The notes below the pieces were generated by a model that was given only the letters and a program-made list of their open reading frames with translations, ran no database searches and was not told where the DNA came from. From UBA1014 sp964344035 (GTDB lineage Bacteria; SAR324; NAC60-12), in the NCBI GenBank assembly GCA_964344035.1, contig CAYFLK010000002.1, forward strand, positions 1 to 64,000: a DNA stretch of 64,000 nt. The letters run 5' to 3'. The position numbers and the translations under genes were made by a program. Positions 62,779 to 64,000 of the stretch are shown one piece after another; position 1 is the stretch's first letter; the number at the start of each line of letters is the position of its first letter.

Positions 62779-63786
62779 TTACTCACACCGTTTCACCGAT
62801 TTCCTTCCCACAAATTGGGGTAGGAATTGTTTCCTGATATCCTTGGTGGAGGCTCCATTGATCTCGGCCAAAAGAGTTTGTGCGCAGGCAGAGCCCATTT
62901 CATCAAAAGGCTGATGAATGGTGGTCAAGGGAGGATCCAAGTACCTGCCGAAACTGACATCGTCAAAACCGACCACGGAAATATCCTCCGGAATCCGAAG
63001 CCCTGCCTCCTTGATTGCCGCGTAGGTCCCCGTGGCCATCGAATCGTTAGCTACAAAAATCGCGCTTATCTTCCCCCTTGCCAGCAGCTCACGCGCGCAT
63101 TCATACCCGCTTCCTTCCCGATAATCCCCCTCTATCAACCATTCACCCTGAAATGTTATGTCGTGCTGAGCCAATGCGCTAAGATATCCTGCAAGCCGGG
63201 CTTGTCCGGCAAAACAGTTTGATGGCCCGGATATATGAGCGATTTCATGGTGCCCATTTTGGGCAAGATGCATAGTGGCGATTCTTCCCCCTGTCTTGTT
63301 GTCCAGGTAAATACAATGGTCTGAATACTCGGGCACATGCTTCCCCAGCACCACCATCTTGGTGCCCTGTTTGCTCCATTCCACCAATTGCTGACTCAAT
63401 GTGTTTCGGAAATACAGCAGTAATGCATCACATCTTGCATCGATCATTGACTGGACGACCTGCTTTTCGCTGGCCTCGGTGCCGAAACCTGTGGAGACTA
63501 CCATGTCATATCCGGCATCACGGAGAACCTGTTCCAAGCTGATGAGAATGCTGGCGTTTGCCGGTGCACTGAAAGACTGAGTGTTGTGCAATACGACTCC
63601 GATCATGTGAGAACGGTCTGTTGCCAGGCTGCGTGCAAAGCGGTTGGGGCGGTACCCTAACTCATTCATTACTTTTTCCACCTTTTCCCGGGTCGCTGGA
63701 GAGACAACCTCGGGCTGGTTGATTACCCTGGAAACCGTTGCAGTGGAAACCCCCGCGTGTTTTGCTACTGATAAAACCGAGGCCAT
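62779..63786 (-). CDS. LacI-family transcription regulator
   Basis: A 335-residue regulator. The N-terminal HTH (residues 2-50) reads ASVLSVAKHAGVSTATVSRVINQPEVVSPATREKV with YRPNRFARSLA following. A periplasmic-binding-protein-like sugar domain (about 60-330) then shows IGVVLHNTQSFSA, RCDALLLYFRNT and EDISVVGFDDVSFGRYLDPPLTTIHQP. It reads toward the transport operon on the same strand and lies 76 bases from a perfect LacI-type palindrome on its own upstream side. It may control both its own operon and the gene that begins at 63951. Confidence 0.92.
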   Translation of the reverse strand: MASVLSVAKHAGVSTATVSRVINQPEVVSPATREKVEKVMNELGYRPNRFARSLATDRSHMIGVVLHNTQSFSAPANASILISLEQVLRDAGYDMVVSTGFGTEASEKQVVQSMIDARCDALLLYFRNTLSQQLVEWSKQGTKMVVLGKHVPEYSDHCIYLDNKTGGRIATMHLAQNGHHEIAHISGPSNCFAGQARLAGYLSALAQHDITFQGEWLIEGDYREGSGYECARELLARGKISAIFVANDSMATGTYAAIKEAGLRIPEDISVVGFDDVSFGRYLDPPLTTIHQPFDEMGSACAQTLLAEINGASTKDIRKQFLPQFVGRKSVKRCE

Positions 63787-63861
63787 TGGTGCTGGTGAAG
63801 CAGGTTCAATATCGGCTTACAGAAACTTGTGCCTTTGAATATAATATGTAACGTGTTATAT

Positions 63862-63881
63862 TAATGTAAGCGCTTACATTA
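63862..63881. promoter_or_regulatory. Perfect 20-bp LacI-family operator TAATGTAAGCGCTTACATTA
   Basis: The palindrome is perfect over 20 bases, with the central TGTAAGCGCTTACA typical of LacI/GalR operators (GC at the axis). It lies between lacI (ATG at 63786, minus) and a gene starting at 63951 (plus). A TATAAT-like stretch (TATATT) sits just left of it, so a bound repressor would cover one or both promoters. Confidence 0.8.
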
Positions 63882-63950
63882 GTAATGTTTAACCTAGCAG
63901 GTTCAACACAGTCAAGCAAAAATTTTATTTTTTTAGGAAGGCAATTTGAA

Positions 63951-64000
63951 ATGGCACTCACGGATAACTTGACAGACTATTTCCAATTTCCCGCGGGCTG
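63951..64000 (+). CDS. Start of an unidentified plus-strand gene, cut by the window edge
   Basis: An ATG at 63951 begins MALTDNLTDYFQFPAG and runs to the window end. A ribosome site (TAGGAAGGCA) lies about ten bases ahead, and the LacI-type palindrome is 70 bases upstream. Too little is present to name a family. It probably belongs to the LacI-controlled regulon. Confidence 0.5.
   Translation, partial: MALTDNLTDYFQFPAG

Overview
The window looks like one chromosomal contig from a heterotrophic, probably marine, Gram-negative bacterium. Evidence for this: N-terminal lipobox and signal-peptide proteins, a secreted putative beta-barrel protein, cyclopropane fatty acid synthase, ABC importers with periplasmic binding proteins, and catabolic genes for compatible solutes (ectoine) and inositol. 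The style of the genes, together with a MITE-like element whose ends resemble repeats I remember from deltaproteobacterial genomes, suggests a deltaproteobacterial or SAR324-like organism. That placement is a low-confidence inference. No rRNA, insertion sequence with transposase, CRISPR array or phage region was seen.

Layout. 1-9767 (minus): the first 3255 codons of a giant lipoprotein made of about 27 tandem repeats of roughly 113 residues (Calx-beta-like); its end lies outside the window. 10152-14786 (plus): a putative outer-membrane protein, a TerB-like/DUF2225 protein, a coiled-coil protein and a DUF123 (GIY-YIG-like) protein. 14781-19078 (minus): a tight four-gene operon, rsmA, a degenerate S41 peptidase, cfa and an acyltransferase. 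19270-22751: lon and a convergent XdhC-family gene. 22.9-26.4 kb: an AT-rich island with a CsoR-like operator, a membrane-anchored cytochrome c lacking the first heme cysteine, small orphan ORFs, and a DsbA-like protein paired with a small membrane protein carrying CPTC. 26.8-32.3 kb: a REC-histidine kinase, an amidase, a DUF1353 lipoprotein, tRNA(CAU), a secreted protein and a cyclase-family hydrolase.

32.3-42.3 kb: an ectoine-degradation neighbourhood. It holds an acyl-CoA ligase, a DoeX-like Lrp regulator, a DoeD-like transaminase, ectoine hydrolase DoeA and EutA, interrupted by a Phd/VapC toxin-antitoxin pair, a MITE-like element, a Met/His-rich DUF3015 protein and a CoA-transferase/GNAT fusion. 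DoeB/EutE is not in the window.

42.8-56.5 kb: a myo-inositol catabolic locus. matB, iolB, an XRE antitoxin with an amber codon, an iolC-DUF2090 fusion and an inositol-type ABC importer lie on the minus strand. An RpiR-type regulator, iolD, a Gfo/Idh dehydrogenase and iolE lie on the plus strand. The divergent region holds a perfect GGAA-N6-TTCC inverted repeat. 56.6-63.8 kb (minus): a LacI regulator and a Ugp-like ABC importer ending in a tandem-domain glycerophosphodiesterase. At the right edge a new plus-strand gene begins behind a perfect 20-bp LacI-type palindrome.

How the genes fit together: the right half reads as solute scavenging. Ectoine would be opened and transaminated. Inositol would be imported and oxidised through the Iol pathway. 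The Ugp-like importer plus glycerophosphodiesterase could deliver phospholipid head groups, possibly including glycerophosphoinositol that would feed the adjacent iol genes. That last link is a hypothesis.
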